This document shows, piece by piece, positions 10,528 through 22,609 of a DNA stretch of 64,000 bases. Under the pieces are notes generated by a model that worked only from the letters and a program-made list of their open reading frames with translations, did not search any database and was not told the origin of the DNA. The DNA comes from Epiperipatus broadwayi (lineage: Eukaryota; Onychophora; Udeonychophora; Euonychophora; Peripatidae): assembly GCA_028023455.1 (NCBI GenBank), contig JAQFVV010012573.1, positions 2,040,815 through 2,104,814 of the forward strand. Direction: 5' to 3'. Every line of letters begins with the position of its first letter. The stretch's first letter is position 1. Made by a program: the position numbers and the translations under genes.

Positions 10528-11837
10528 TGTAAATATCGATAAGTCGATATTTATATTTTAAAAATTTGTTATTTGTTATTAAAAAAAAAAAAATCTCTTT
10601 AAGTTGAAGTTTACATATGAAATATTTAAATTTTTCTTTTATGTTTATTAAATATAGTTATTATTTGAAGTTATTATTTTATTTATATATATTGATAGTA
10701 CATCGTTATAAACATTTAATTATTGAAATAAATAAGGACATATAATTATAGATTATAAAAAAATTATTTTATTTATAATGATTATTAAATGCAATAAATA
10801 ATTATTTATGTATATTTTTAAAGATGTCAAATTTTCAATTTAATATTTTTTATATATATACTTGATATTTTATTTTTATTTTAATGTTAATTGTTTTAAA
10901 AAGAGAACATATATAACATGAGTTTTAAAATAGCATCTGCTGGCACATGGAACAACAGTAACAACAATAAGGAAGCCATTATTATTATATATATTATTAT
11001 TGGAATAGATATAGAACAAACAACTGAAAAATAAAGATTTTATTGTACTTTATTTCTATAAAATTTACTATTCTTCAAAATACTGAAATAATATATATAT
11101 CTTATGGTAAATACATAAATTATGGCAGGTTAATCAAGAATCGCAGCCAGGAGGCTGCATCATCGCTTTCATTTATTCCAAAGCAATTTTCAATGGAACA
11201 ACTAAATAAAAAAATTCAATGTATAAATTTCGTCGCGTCTGGAGTTGAAACTTGATATAGCTATCTTAAATCTATAATCGTCAATTTAATCATAATCTGG
11301 AAGTAATTGGAATTGACATGCTGGATTTAACATTTTAATTTGTTTATTTATTTTTTTTTTTTTAAAAAAAGGAAATTTTAAAACGGATAAAATATGCATA
11401 TATCTAAGGATTAACAATTTTCTTTAATATAATAATTTTTTCGCCTTTCGATAGAATGCACTCTAATAATAAAAGTAAACGGATAAAAGAACTCATGGAA
11501 TAAATTAACTTTTGAAAAGAAAATTATCTAAATGAACTTTAAAAGGTATTTAATAATTTTATATATGTATGAATAATATATAAATATATTTTTGAGATTG
11601 ATATATTTTTTTTTATTTACTTTTATTTTTCATTATAAAATACAATGTTTTATAAGTAGTCAATTTAATCATCTTGTTTTATAATAATCTTAGACATATA
11701 ACAGATGTTAGGATAAATATTTAAATAATTTAAAATCTTAAAATGTAATTTATAAGTTGATATTGTATATGAACTATTATATTTATATTATAATTATTAG
11801 GCAGAAATATGTCTTTATATATTTAATCTATATATAC
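10528..11837 (+). repeat. outer element, left LTR, first part
   Basis: Matches 22826 to about 24140. It opens with the hairpin AAATATCGA/TCGATATTT (10531-10552). A (TTAAA)-rich and poly-T/poly-A stretch sits at 11347-11370. A 70-codon frame at 11043-11255 is identical in both LTRs, but it begins at a non-ATG codon and resembles nothing. Confidence 0.9.
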
Positions 11838-14460
11838 TGTACCGGTCGAAACCCACCACCACCGCAAGTCAAATCGGATTCAAACTCAGGCGGTTCAAAA
11901 CTGAATTCAAACCCAACTCAACAGCTCAGATAGCAGAAATCGACGGCACAGTGCCATGCGCCAAGAACTAGCTCAACGGTTGGTGAGGACTAGAGACCCT
12001 TGCACTGACACGAATATCTAATAATTAATTACTTTGAATACTTTTTAAATCAAATCATATGTATGTTCGGGTTGCCAACACAGATAGCGGGTATGAACAT
12101 TTAAATAATTATAAAAAGAATGATGAACTAAGAAACCAAGTATGTTAGAAATATTTAATAATAATAATAATTTGTTTTGTTCAATAAAATATAGATTGCA
12201 TTAGTTACCTCTAGTCTTTAAAATAATTTATAAATATAATAAGAGTGGCGGTCCTTATCATATGCCAACAAGTATTACACAACATGGGATTCTATGTCTA
12301 TGCCCCCAACGAGAAATATAAAGGCAGATAAAGGTATTCATTAAGAACGGAAATGATTGTTCTAATTTTATTACGGTGGAATGTGAGATTTATTTTCACA
12401 TTCGGGAATCTATTCATGAAGAGCAAAACGTATTTTAAGGCATAACTTTAATCTTGATTTGAAAACTGATTTAAACTAAATATATTTGAGAATTGGTTCG
12501 ACTTTAATTTAAATCACTTCATCACGAATTACGAGCACGGAGCGGGTTTTACCGGAACAAAGATGCAATGGTACTGACGAATTACAAGGCAGAGAGTAAA
12601 ATTGAAAGATGATCGCTAGTCGATGATCGAAGTCCTATGGCGGCTTGCATTTGGCAAGTCTTACGCCCTTTGACTAATGAATCGGAAAGGAAGTACTTTC
12701 TTCCTCGAGAAATTTAAATAAGAGAATATGATCACCGACCAGCCTAACGGAGCGGAAGATGGCCCTACGTCAGCAACATTTGATGATGATGACTTGATAG
12801 TCATCGTTGAAAAATCAAACCCATGTAAAATGCTCTACGTGATGACTTGACCAATTAATCAAAGTCAAACGAACTTTTATCGAACTATTTTAAAACATTT
12901 ATAAACTATATTAATTATGTCCTAATATCGTGCCCTTCCTGAATATTGATATAAAATAACAAAAGCGGAATTAAAATACATTTAACCCTTTATCGACCCT
13001 TTTTGCAATAAAGACCTTTAAGATTATATTTGCATAAATAAATATTAGTGGAACAAGAAAATCATTTAACATTATTTGAATACATATATATATATACTTA
13101 TAACGTAGATAGGAGCTGGGGACATAGGTGAAACATTGAGCTAATAATTTATTAATAGCTAAAGGTAAGAAAAAAAATAGTAAACATGTAATATTTTCCT
13201 TTGACTCGATGACTAATAGAACTTATAAATTTAGCTCTAATGGGCGAGAATTACTATTTGAAATTAATGTTATATTATTTGCGTGAGGCAAATGGAATCA
13301 AAGGGCTCATCGAGTCGAAAGATTATTGGCATATAATTTTTAAATACGACATTAATAAAGCACACTAACATATATATATTAAACGAACCGCCAGGTAAGA
13401 AAAGAAAAAGTTTAAAGACTAGAGATCTAAAGAATTACGCTATAGATTTACAGTAGCATTTTATAACTAAAAGGTGTTACAAAGATTTACATTAAAGAAT
13501 AAAAGAGCTCTTAAAAAGAAGGAGTATAAAATAAAGTTCGAACTGGCCAGAAAGTTTAACGTTCATATTACCATTCCGTGCTTGTCCTTAAGTTACTCCT
13601 CCAAGTTGTTGAAACGTAGGCATCATTGGTTAACTACTGGAGTAGTATTTTAGTAGCTTTCATTATTTTAGCAGAATGATCGATCCGGAAAACGGTTCAG
13701 CAGCTCCAGTGAAGATTCCTCGGGACTTTAGGAACCGTAGCCAGATCCCTGATGTTCTAGCCCTCTATCATGATGAAATACAATTTTTATACACACAGAG
13801 TTCACTGCACTACTCTACAACCAAAACTAGTCTTTTTCTTTACTTTTCAGGGCTATATATCTACTGTTCACTGATGCCTCCGGCTAGCGCTCATTTTATT
13901 ATCAATCTCGTTTTTTTTTTATAATTAGTTGTTTTCAGAAACATTCCTTCGATAAGGCTTTCAAACTAATTTTTGAATTCCTTTCCTAATTAGAAAATGA
14001 ATTCTTAAAGTCTGAAATGATTTTAATTAAAAATTGAATTCTTATCTTTTTTTTTATTAATAAAACTTTACTGTTGTTTTTGAGAATTTGAAAGCCTTTG
14101 GAAGGAATGTAGCTTTTAATCGCAAAACTTTACAAATTATTTAAAAGTAAAAAAAAACAAGTATTCCCGACGCAATGAAACTTTCGAACAATTATATACA
14201 TTTAATATTTACAAATATATATACGCACAATCCACGCAATTTAATATATATAAATTCATGAATATTTTATCATGAATTTATTTAGAGAATTGATCCAATT
14301 TAAACTAAACTAATTAATTTTACTACGTATTTGAAACAAGTTATTCATTATGGAAATTAGCGTGGATTGAACGTATAAAGCCCCATTGCATCGGAAATTT
14401 AAGGTTAGTATTAGGGTAAATAACATGAAGCTAGGATCGAACTCAGATCCGACTGCTTCA
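11838..14460 (-). repeat. inner element, 3' LTR (left copy)
   Basis: 2623 bp, matched by 16765-19385. It contains a plus-strand (antisense) 82-codon frame at 13676-13924. It differs from its partner by scattered substitutions, a poly-T length change and a 7-bp cluster at 11890-11896. Confidence 0.9.
13676..13924 (+). CDS. 82-codon frame in inner LTR, antisense to the element, unknown
   Basis: Unrecognised. Starts MIDPENGSAAPVKIPRDFRN and turns hydrophobic after about residue 45. The same frame is kept in the partner LTR (18602-18850) with two residue changes. The first 37 residues look more protein-like than the rest. A TTTTCAG acceptor-like site lies in the second half at about 13843-13850, so an antisense exon is possible. 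With LTRs this similar, conservation proves little. Chance remains the simpler reading. Confidence 0.25.
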   Translation: MIDPENGSAAPVKIPRDFRNRSQIPDVLALYHDEIQFLYTQSSLHYSTTKTSLFLYFSGLYIYCSLMPPASAHFIINLVFFL

Positions 14461-14733
14461 TTTCTTTTCACTTCAAAAAAAAACAATGAAAAAAAAATGA
14501 CTTTACTTACGCAGGATATAGTTGCATAAGTGTATAGACTCTGGGAGAACAGCATGAGCGTGAATAATATAACCTGCCCAAGCTACAAATTATACATGTC
14601 TCACTGCGATCCATTTTTTGAATATTCAACTTATAAATGGGTTTATAATAAATCGGTCCGATAATCAAGTCTCATTTCCCTATGGTTGTGTCAGTCGGTC
14701 ATCTGTATATATATCTGTCATTTAATGGATGTC

Positions 14734-15357
14734 CTATTGTTTCCCTGGATCAGGTGGTACATATTGTTTTAACTGTCTGGCATTGTAATGGTCATAGTCC
14801 CGGTCTTCCCTGGTTGTCGTCAAGTTCCCATAGTCTATTGCTGTCATTAATTCTATGGCCTTTTCTGCGACCGAATGCACAAACAACAATTCTTTAATAT
14901 TATCTCGATGAGCGATGGGGTTCTCTCCTGGGTCATCTTTGAAAATTTGAATCTGTATCAAGGATCCAGGCATTGGCATCTGTAACTTCTTCATACTAAG
15001 TTGAGGACTCATCATCTGTCCCATTTCCACTTTTAGTTTCATTGGACTAGTGGTCTGAACATCTTTTTCTGTATCTATATCCGCTTCTTCCACTGCTTCA
15101 TAACTGGACTCATCCTCACCACTGTTGTTTTCCTTGCTGTCCACAACTTCTTTTGGTGTGGCCTGATCATCTTCATTTTCTATTTTTGGGTCTTCAGAGG
15201 GATTTATTTCTTGCTGAAGCTTTACATTTTCTAGATTTGAGTTGGCTTGGATGCCATGTGCTTCCTCGAGCCTTACCAGCCTTTCCATCATCATCATCAG
15301 TACCTTTCGATCTTCTCTCATTTCTCTGAGGATCGTTTGTAAAGTGTCTTTTCCCAT
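14734..15357 (-). CDS. Gag-like protein of the inner LTR element
   Basis: 207 codons from the ATG at 15357; an in-frame upstream ATG at 15405 would add a short hydrophobic lead that looks non-coding. Seen: an N-terminal helix with heptad-like charge (MGKDTLQTILREMREDRK), a methionine-rich MMMM patch, a very acidic middle of about 70 residues, then a basic and aromatic tail YDHYNARQLKQYVPPDPGKQ. There is no zinc knuckle and no protease. Being the only long frame between the two inner LTRs, it is most likely the residual Gag of this element, perhaps still providing packaging. I do not recognise a closer relative, and an unrelated captured frame cannot be excluded. Confidence 0.55.
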   Translation of the reverse strand: MGKDTLQTILREMREDRKVLMMMMERLVRLEEAHGIQANSNLENVKLQQEINPSEDPKIENEDDQATPKEVVDSKENNSGEDESSYEAVEEADIDTEKDVQTTSPMKLKVEMGQMMSPQLSMKKLQMPMPGSLIQIQIFKDDPGENPIAHRDNIKELLFVHSVAEKAIELMTAIDYGNLTTTREDRDYDHYNARQLKQYVPPDPGKQ

Positions 15358-15405
15358 TTTTGAAAATAAGAAAATAATGTAATAAACAATCAATATAATG
15401 AACAA

Positions 15406-16764
15406 CGTGAATTCACTTAGAGTACTCTCTGTATGCTTAAAATATTTTTTTCTCTTTAGTAAATTTTAATGAGGTCTCTGACTACAGGTCCATTGTCCTA
15501 ATCTTCACTAGCTGCTTCATATTATTTCCCCAATCTATGTAATCTGCCTTTTTTTTAGTTTACCTACGTTTTCTTGGTTAGCTCTTTATTTTAACTGTTT
15601 GAGTGAGACATGTATTCAAAAATATTAAAGATAAGAAAAAAAAACATTATTCACTTTCCCTTTGTTCAACTGTTCTGTTCTCCCATGTCTGAAAAAAAAA
15701 ACTATACAGTGATATACAAATATTATGTATTAGCAGTTACAACAAATCATTCTGTATTGAACACACTTGGTTTTTTTTATTATGGCGATTGACCCACTAC
15801 TGTGCTGACAATCAAATTTGCTGACAAATTTATTTACATGGGCGCCAGTGAGCAAAATGAGATCAATAGGGCATGTGATATAACCCATTGACCCCCAAAC
15901 CACATATGATAGACTTAACCTTTAATAAAACAATTGAATTGATGATGAGTAATATTATTTAATAACAGCTAACGCGTTCATGACCTGAGTTTAAATATAG
16001 GAGTTCACTACTTCAATATTACTAAGCATGAGGCTTTAACACCAAAAAAAATGTCAAAATTAATATTACAAGAACTTTTATTGGAGATATTATTCTAAAT
16101 CTTGCTAGCATGAAAGCGTGCAAACCATTTAAGCATTTTGCCAACTGCATCTGGCTGCTTGGTGTACACAAAGGGTCTTCACCTGCTTTGAGGTTACTAA
16201 AAATACGGAGCGAACATTTAATATATATGCTAGCAAGCAATACTTTGAAATTAAGACTTTTATGATATCATATTGGATATTTTTATATTATAACAACTGA
16301 GATGAACAAAATTAATTTTGACACAGACAGAATATTTCATTTATTTTACCCCTATGCTTTGATCTATGGCTCTTGCTACTTCGCTAACGATAATTTTCTT
16401 ACTGTCATGAACGCGTATAAACAAACGTATAATATATATATGGATATATAGTACACGTATAACTAATTACACATATACTTAAATAATTATTCTAACAGTT
16501 TTTTTTGCATTTAAAAAAAAATCTTGAATACATTTAATTATAAGGAAGAGAATTAGAAAGTGATATTTTAATTTATTAAATCATTCCAGTTATGCATTAT
16601 AAATCGCATAACTTTTTCAAATATATATAACATTCTACAAAAATATCACTTTAAACATTTAATTTATTGAGATCTGAGTACTAAAACCATAATTTCTATC
16701 TACAGGGCATGTGTGGGGTTTATTAAGTCGAGCCACAACGATTGGGCAGCCAAAAACATAACCA
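15406..16764 (-). other. inner element, 5' leader region
   Basis: Non-coding on inspection. Next to the 5' LTR the minus strand reads TGGTTATGTTTTTGGCTGCC, with TTGGCTGCCCAATCG at 16739-16753. Nearly the same motif (one inserted base) lies in the outer LTR at 19669-19684, so it may be a primer-binding or packaging signal. A 72-codon minus frame at 16022-16240 is unsupported. Confidence 0.4.
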
Positions 16765-19385
16765 TGTACCGGTCGAAACCCACCACCACCGCAAGTCAAA
16801 TCGGATTCAAACTCAGCTGAACCAAAACTGAATTCAAACCCAACTCAACAGCTCAGATAGCAGAAATCGACGGCACAGTGCTATGCGCCAAGAACTAGTT
16901 CAACGGTTGGTGAGGACTAGAGACCCTTGCACTGACACGAATATCTAATAATTAATTACTTTGAATACTTTTAAATCAAATCATATGTATGTTCGGGTTG
17001 CCAACACAGATAGCGGGTATGAACATTTAAATAATTATAAAAAGAATGATGAACTAAGAAACCAAGTATGTTAGAAATATTTAATAATAATAATAATTTG
17101 TTTTGTTCAATAAAATATAGATTGCATTAGTTACCTCTAGTCTTTAAAATAATTTATAAATATAATAAGAGTGGCGGTCCTTATCATATGCCAACAAGTA
17201 TTACACAACATGGGATTCTATGTCTATGCCCCCAACGAGAAATATAAAGGCAGATAAAGGTATTCATTAAGAACGGAAATGATTGTTCTAATTTTATTAC
17301 GGTGGAATGTGAGATTTATTTTCACATTCGGGAATCTATTCATGAAGAGCAAAACGTATTTTAAGGCATAACTTTAATCTTGATTTGAAAACTGATTTAA
17401 ACTAAATATATTTGAGAATTGGTTCGACTTTAATTTAAATCACTTCATCACGAATTACGAGCACGGAGCGGGTTTTACCGGAACAAAGATGCAATGGTAC
17501 TGACGAATTACAAGGCAGAGAGTAAAATTGAAAGATGATCGCTAGTCGATGATCGAAGTCCTATGGCGGCTTGCATTTGGCAAGTCTTACGCCCTTTGAC
17601 TAATGAATCGGAAAGGAAGTACTTTCTTCCTCGAGAAATTTAAATAAGAGAATATGATCACCGACCAGCCTAACGGAGCGGAAGATGGCCCTACGTCAGC
17701 AACATTTGATGATGATGACTTGATAGTCATCGTTGAAAAATCAAACCCATGTAAAATGCTCTACGTGATGACTTGACCAATTAATCAAAGTCAAACGAAC
17801 TTTTATCGAACTATTTTAAAACATTTATAAACTATATTAATTATGTCCTAATATCGTGCCCTTCCTGAATATTGATATAAAATAACAAAAGCGGAATTAA
17901 AATACATTTAACCCTTTATCGACCCTTTTTGCAATAAAGACCTTTAAGATTATATTTGCATAAATAAATATTAGTGGAACAAGAAAATCATTTAACATTA
18001 TTTGAATACATATATATATATACTTATAACGTAGATAGGAGCTGGGGACATAGGTGAAACATTGAGCTAATAATTTATTAATAGCTAAAGGTAAGAAAAA
18101 AAATAGTAAACATGTAATATTTTCCTTTGACTCGATGACTAATAGAACTTATAAATTTAGCTCTAATGGGCGAGAATTACTATTTGAAATTAATGTTATA
18201 TTATTTGCGTGAGGCAAATGGAATCAAAGGGCTCATCGAGTCGAAAGATTATTGGCATATAATTTTTAAATACGACATTAATAAAGCACACTAACATATA
18301 TATATTAAACGAACCGCCAGGTAAGAAAAGAAAAAGTTTAAAGACTAGAGATCTAAAGAATTACGCTATAGATTTACAGTAGCATTTTATAACTAAAAGG
18401 TGTTACAAAGATTTACATTAAAGAATAAAAGAGCTCTTAAAAAGAAGGAGTATAAAATAAAGTTCGAACTGGCCAGAAAGTTTAACGTTCATATTACCAT
18501 TCCGTGCTTGTCCTTAAGTTACTCCTCCAAGTTGTTGAAACGTAGGCATCATTGGTTAACTACTGGAGTAGTATTTTAGTAGCTTTCATTATTTTAGCAG
18601 AATGATCGATCCGGAAAACGGTTCAGCAGCTCCAGTGAAGATTCCTCGGGACTTTAGGAACCGTAGCCAGATCCCTGATGTTCTAGCCCTCTATCATGAT
18701 GAAATACAATTTTTATACACACAGAGTTCACTGCACTACTCTACAATCAAAACTAGTCTTTTTCTTTACTTTTCAGGGCTATATATCTACTGTTCACTGA
18801 TGCCTCCGGCTAGCGCTCATTTTGTTATCAATCTCGTTTTTTTTTTATAATTAGTTGTTTTCAGAAACATTCCTTCGATAAGGCTTTCAAACTAATTTTT
18901 GAATTCCTTTCCTAATTAGAAAATGAATTCTTAAAGTCTGAAATGATTTTAATTAAAAATTGAATTCTTATCTTTTTTTTATTAATAAAACTTTACTGTT
19001 GTTTTTGAGAATTTGAAAGCCTTTGGAAGGAATGTAGCTTTTAATCGCAAAACTTTACAAATTATTTAAAAGTAAAAAAAAACAAGTATTCCCGACGCAA
19101 TGAAACTTTCGAACAATTATATACATTTAATATTTACAAATATATATACGCACAATCCACGCAATTTAATATATATAAATTCATGAATATTTTATCATGA
19201 ATTTATTTAGAGAATTGATCCAATTTAAACTAAACTAATTAATTTTACTACGTATTTGAAACAAGTTATTCATTATGGAAATTAGCGTGGATTGAACGTA
19301 TAAAGCCCCATTGCATCGGAAATTTAAGGTTAGTATTAGGGTAAATAACATGAAGCTAGGATCGAACTCAGATCCGACTGCTTCA
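16765..19385 (-). repeat. inner element, 5' LTR (right copy)
   Basis: 2621 bp. It begins TGTACCGG and ends CTTCA on the plus strand, with the ATAC target duplication directly after it. It holds the second copy of the 82-codon antisense frame (18602-18850). Confidence 0.9.
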
Positions 19386-19712
19386 ATACTTATTACAAGT
19401 ATATACACATAGTTATTTTTTATATTTATATTTAAAACATCAATATTATTTAAAGTTGAACTATAACATAAAATAAAGGATGTACTATTTGTTTTATAAA
19501 TAATGTCTTTGTAATTTATTTGAAAGAGCGGTAATATATTATTCTTATTTTTCTTTTAATGCTAGAGTCATTATAAATTAATTGAATTTACAATTTATTT
19601 ATATATAACCAGGATAATTTTGTCTTTCTTCAATTTAAATGGAATGCAGCAAGCACGTTCCATTACATTTGGCTTGCCCAATCGTGGGCTGCCTCATATA
19701 CGTTCCATTACA
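19386..19712 (+). repeat. outer element, left LTR, second part
   Basis: Matches 24131-24458. It contains two copies of ACGTTCCATTACATTTGG (19655-19672 and 19701-19718). The second forms the actual LTR end and the first base of the primer site. Confidence 0.88.
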
Positions 19713-20968
19713 TTTGGCGCAACAACTAGAGCTCGAAATAAGCTAATTAGGGCTTGAAATATCCCACATACCTGAGAGATGTGTAGTATATATATATTTA
19801 TGTGAGATATGTAGTTTAAAGAAAGAGAAGCATTTTTGTGTGTTTAATTTTTTATATATAAATGAAAATATTTTGGCCTTATGTTTAGATGGTGATGGTT
19901 ACTGTTATTGTATTTTTTTTTAATGATGAAAGATAAATATAGTCATGAAGCAGTTTAATTTCAATTTAAAAATTATATTGATGGTGTTAAATTATAGCAT
20001 AATAATTTTGTCCATATTTGGAAAGTTTATGTTGTAGAAAATCTATAATTTTTAAGGTTGGATTGGATATTTGATTGTTGGAGTTTGGTTGGTTCTATTG
20101 TAAGTATTGATGTTGGATGGGGAATTTTTTGTCATTGTCTTAGGGATGTAGTGCATTCATGTCACTTGTATTGATTGATCTCATTCATTGCTCCAACCCA
20201 AATTTTGATGTTTATTATTATTATTATTTATCATGAAGCAGTTAACAGTGGTCCTGCCATGATTTTATCTTTAAAACTCCAGAGAGAGTAAGGTATAATT
20301 ATTTTGATGTATGTATAATATTTGCCTCTAAGTCTCCTAAAGATGAGCAAGGAAATATTTTATAAATAATAGCCCCTAAGACTTAAATATAAGCAGGGTA
20401 GTGTAATAGTGTTTTCAGAAAATTATTATGGGTTGTAGTAAATTGGATAGAATGAAATGTGATAATCATCTAAGTGTTCATGAAACATTGTATGCTTTGG
20501 GAATAATGATTGAATTCTTTTATCTACATCAAGGTTGTGAAGTACTAATCAATCTTTTGATAGTCAGTATCTATCAGATCTTTGGATGAATAGATAAGTA
20601 TATAACATAAATATATAACATTAAACTTAAAGGTTTGATTAATTAATTATTGTTATAACAAATAATCTATTACATTGATTATCAATTAGGGTTTGAAAAC
20701 AAACATATTAATGTTTCATTTTTTTTTTTTTTCATTATAAATGACTTTTAAACATGAGTTCAAATAAGTAAGATTTAGATTGTCAGATAGCTATTATGTA
20801 TTATAAGATTAAAAAGGCTTGTATTTTTTAGTTAAATAATTGCTTGTTGGAATAATGATTGGAGATGGTGAGCCCTTGATCTGTGATAATTACTATATAG
20901 AAATAAATATATATATATCTTGGATTTTTTTTTTTTTTTGAGTATATAATATTATAGTTCTAGTAATA
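19713..20968 (+). other. outer element, 5' leader region
   Basis: About 1.25 kb between the LTR and the first long frame. A TGGCGCAAC primer-site-like sequence is at 19715. I see no coding sequence in the rest. Confidence 0.5.
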
Positions 20969-22009
20969 ATGGATAACAGTAGTGAAATGTCAGTTAGTGG
21001 TGATTTTGATTTAAGAGAATTTATGGAAAATTTTAGAGCTGAGTTAAATACCAAATATGATAGACTAGAGTCTAAATATGATGAACTTAAAGTTGAGATG
21101 AAAATCAATTTAAAAACAAATTCTGATGAACTTTCTCAAAAGCTAGAATCTAAATATGATGATCTTAGAGCTGAGATGAAAATAAACTCTAATGAATTAA
21201 AAGCTCTGGTAGATAATAGTGTTAGAAGAGTAGAAATAAAATTTGATGAAAAGATAGAAAAATATAGAGAAGAGACAATGGTTGAAGCTAATTCTTTAAA
21301 AGCAAAAATTGAAGAAATAAATAATGAAATGAAGGAAGAAAATCAAGGAATTATAGCCAGATTAGAAGTAGTTGAAAGAAAGACTATAAAGAAACCTAAA
21401 ATTTTTGATGAATACTATAGTGAGGATAAAAGAATTGATGAATCTGTAGAAATAAAATTAAATTCTTTAAGTGAAAAATATCTAAAGTTATTAGACAATG
21501 AATTACTAAAGATTACGGATAATACCAGTAATAAATTTAAAGATAAAATGCAAAATCTAGTTCAAAAATGTACCATTAATTGTGGAAACGTTTATACAAA
21601 AATTAATATTTACAAAGAAATATTCTTTACAAGAATTAACAATAAAATATGTAATGTAAATTTTATGAAAGTAGAAATTGATCCAAATAGAGATTTAGGC
21701 AAAGCCAAAATAAAACTTAAATTCAGAAGTAAGGAGAAAATTAAAATAGATTTTCTTAAAGAGATAATTTATCCCAATAAAAATATGAAGAAAATTAAAG
21801 TAAAATTCAAAGAGATGAGTAGAGAGAAGTTTAAAATAAATTATCTTAAAGGAAGTATAGATTTTATAAAAGATATTGGAAAAGCCAAAGTTAGACTTAA
21901 AGTTATAGAAGGAATGATAAATAATATTGGTTTTCTTAGAGAGAATATTGATAAGGAAAGAGATTTAAATAAACCTAAAGTTAAACTGAAAAGACTTAAT
22001 ATAGAATAG
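20969..22009 (+). CDS. coiled-coil protein with four 30-residue C-terminal repeats (outer element, Gag position)
   Basis: 346 codons, unrecognised as a family. Residues 1-140 are predicted-looking coiled coil, rich in E, K and L, with a duplicated block ESKYDELKVEMKIN (34-47) and ESKYDDLRAEMKIN (60-73). Residues 230-346 are four tandem 30-residue repeats starting at 230, 260, 290 and 320, each opening with I/V-x-F/Y-L/M-K/R and carrying a DLxKxKVKLK-type basic stretch. There is a lone C-x4-C (201-205). Position between the leader and the integrase end suggests a structural Gag-like role in a retroelement; the lysine-rich repeats could bind nucleic acid (inference). A TAG ends it, but the same frame continues open for 54 more codons to 22171. 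Confidence 0.6.
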   Translation: MDNSSEMSVSGDFDLREFMENFRAELNTKYDRLESKYDELKVEMKINLKTNSDELSQKLESKYDDLRAEMKINSNELKALVDNSVRRVEIKFDEKIEKYREETMVEANSLKAKIEEINNEMKEENQGIIARLEVVERKTIKKPKIFDEYYSEDKRIDESVEIKLNSLSEKYLKLLDNELLKITDNTSNKFKDKMQNLVQKCTINCGNVYTKINIYKEIFFTRINNKICNVNFMKVEIDPNRDLGKAKIKLKFRSKEKIKIDFLKEIIYPNKNMKKIKVKFKEMSREKFKINYLKGSIDFIKDIGKAKVRLKVIEGMINNIGFLRENIDKERDLNKPKVKLKRLNIE

Positions 22010-22174
22010 AATGATTTTCAAAATGATTTTCAGAAATTTTTTAATGCTGAAATTGTATTACATCAATCTGATTTGCAATTTTTAAAGGATTATTTGGAAA
22101 ATTTGAATGAATACCATTCAAAATTGTCTAGAGAATTATTTTTAATTGAACGTAGAACAAGTGAAGTAAAATAA
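22010..22174 (+). pseudogene. in-frame continuation of the coiled-coil protein beyond a TAG
   Basis: 54 codons in the same frame as the preceding gene, rich in L, E, K and F (QSDLQFLKDYLENLNEYHSK), ending at TAA 22172-22174. This suggests the TAG at 22007-22009 is a nonsense mutation or is read through. Confidence 0.45.
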
Positions 22175-22187
22175 AGACTTACTCAAG

Positions 22188-22421
22188 TTGATGATGTTTA
22201 TAAAGATAGTCAAAGGAAAAGTTAGATTATCTGATAAAATAGCAACTGTTAGTGATAAAGTTAAGAATTATGTTAGTGCTTATGATCAAGTTACTATTTA
22301 TGTAAAGGATATAGATGCAGAATCTAAGGAGTTCATAGCAAAATCTTTAGGTACTTATCTCAAAATTATTCAAAAGCAATTGAATTATACCAAAATGCTA
22401 CATGAAAATCTTGTAAATTAA
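22188..22421 (+). pseudogene. further coiled-coil fragment in a shifted frame (outer element)
   Basis: 77 codons with the same K, E, L, I composition as the upstream frames (KGKVRLSDKIATVSDKVKNY). It lies in another frame directly after them, so it is probably the frameshifted end of the same protein. No domain recognised. Confidence 0.4.
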
Positions 22422-22609
22422 AGCAAACTTTTTCACAAAGTTCAACATACTGGAAATTCTTTACAAGAAGAATTAAAAAGGCACTTTTGATTATTATTAT
22501 TATTTTTTTTTTAAGAAAACTTGGATAAATATCTAGATGATCTGAGAGATAGATATAAATAAATGAATATGGTTATTAATATGAAAAATAATATTCTTTA
22601 AACCATGGT

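Larger units (their letters stand above)
11838..19385 (-). mobile_element. nested LTR retrotransposon (inner), minus strand, gag only
   Basis: A complete 7.5-kb element inserted into the outer left LTR. Its LTRs are 11838-14460 and 16765-19385, TG...CA, with a handful of differences. The 4-bp target duplication ATAC is at 11834-11837 and 19386-19389. The intact target is visible in the other outer LTR near 24130. Orientation is minus. The purine tract GAAGTGAAAAGAAA (14461-14474 complement) abuts the left LTR as a 3' polypurine tract should, and the Gag-like frame is on the minus strand. The internal region (14461-16764) is 2.3 kb and lacks any protease, RT or integrase. The element is therefore non-autonomous, of the type with LTRs longer than its interior. 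Confidence 0.88.

Noticed and set aside
11043-11255. 70-codon frame present in both outer LTRs (also 23341-23553)
   Set aside because: Starts at a non-ATG codon, identical only because the LTRs are young, no domain.
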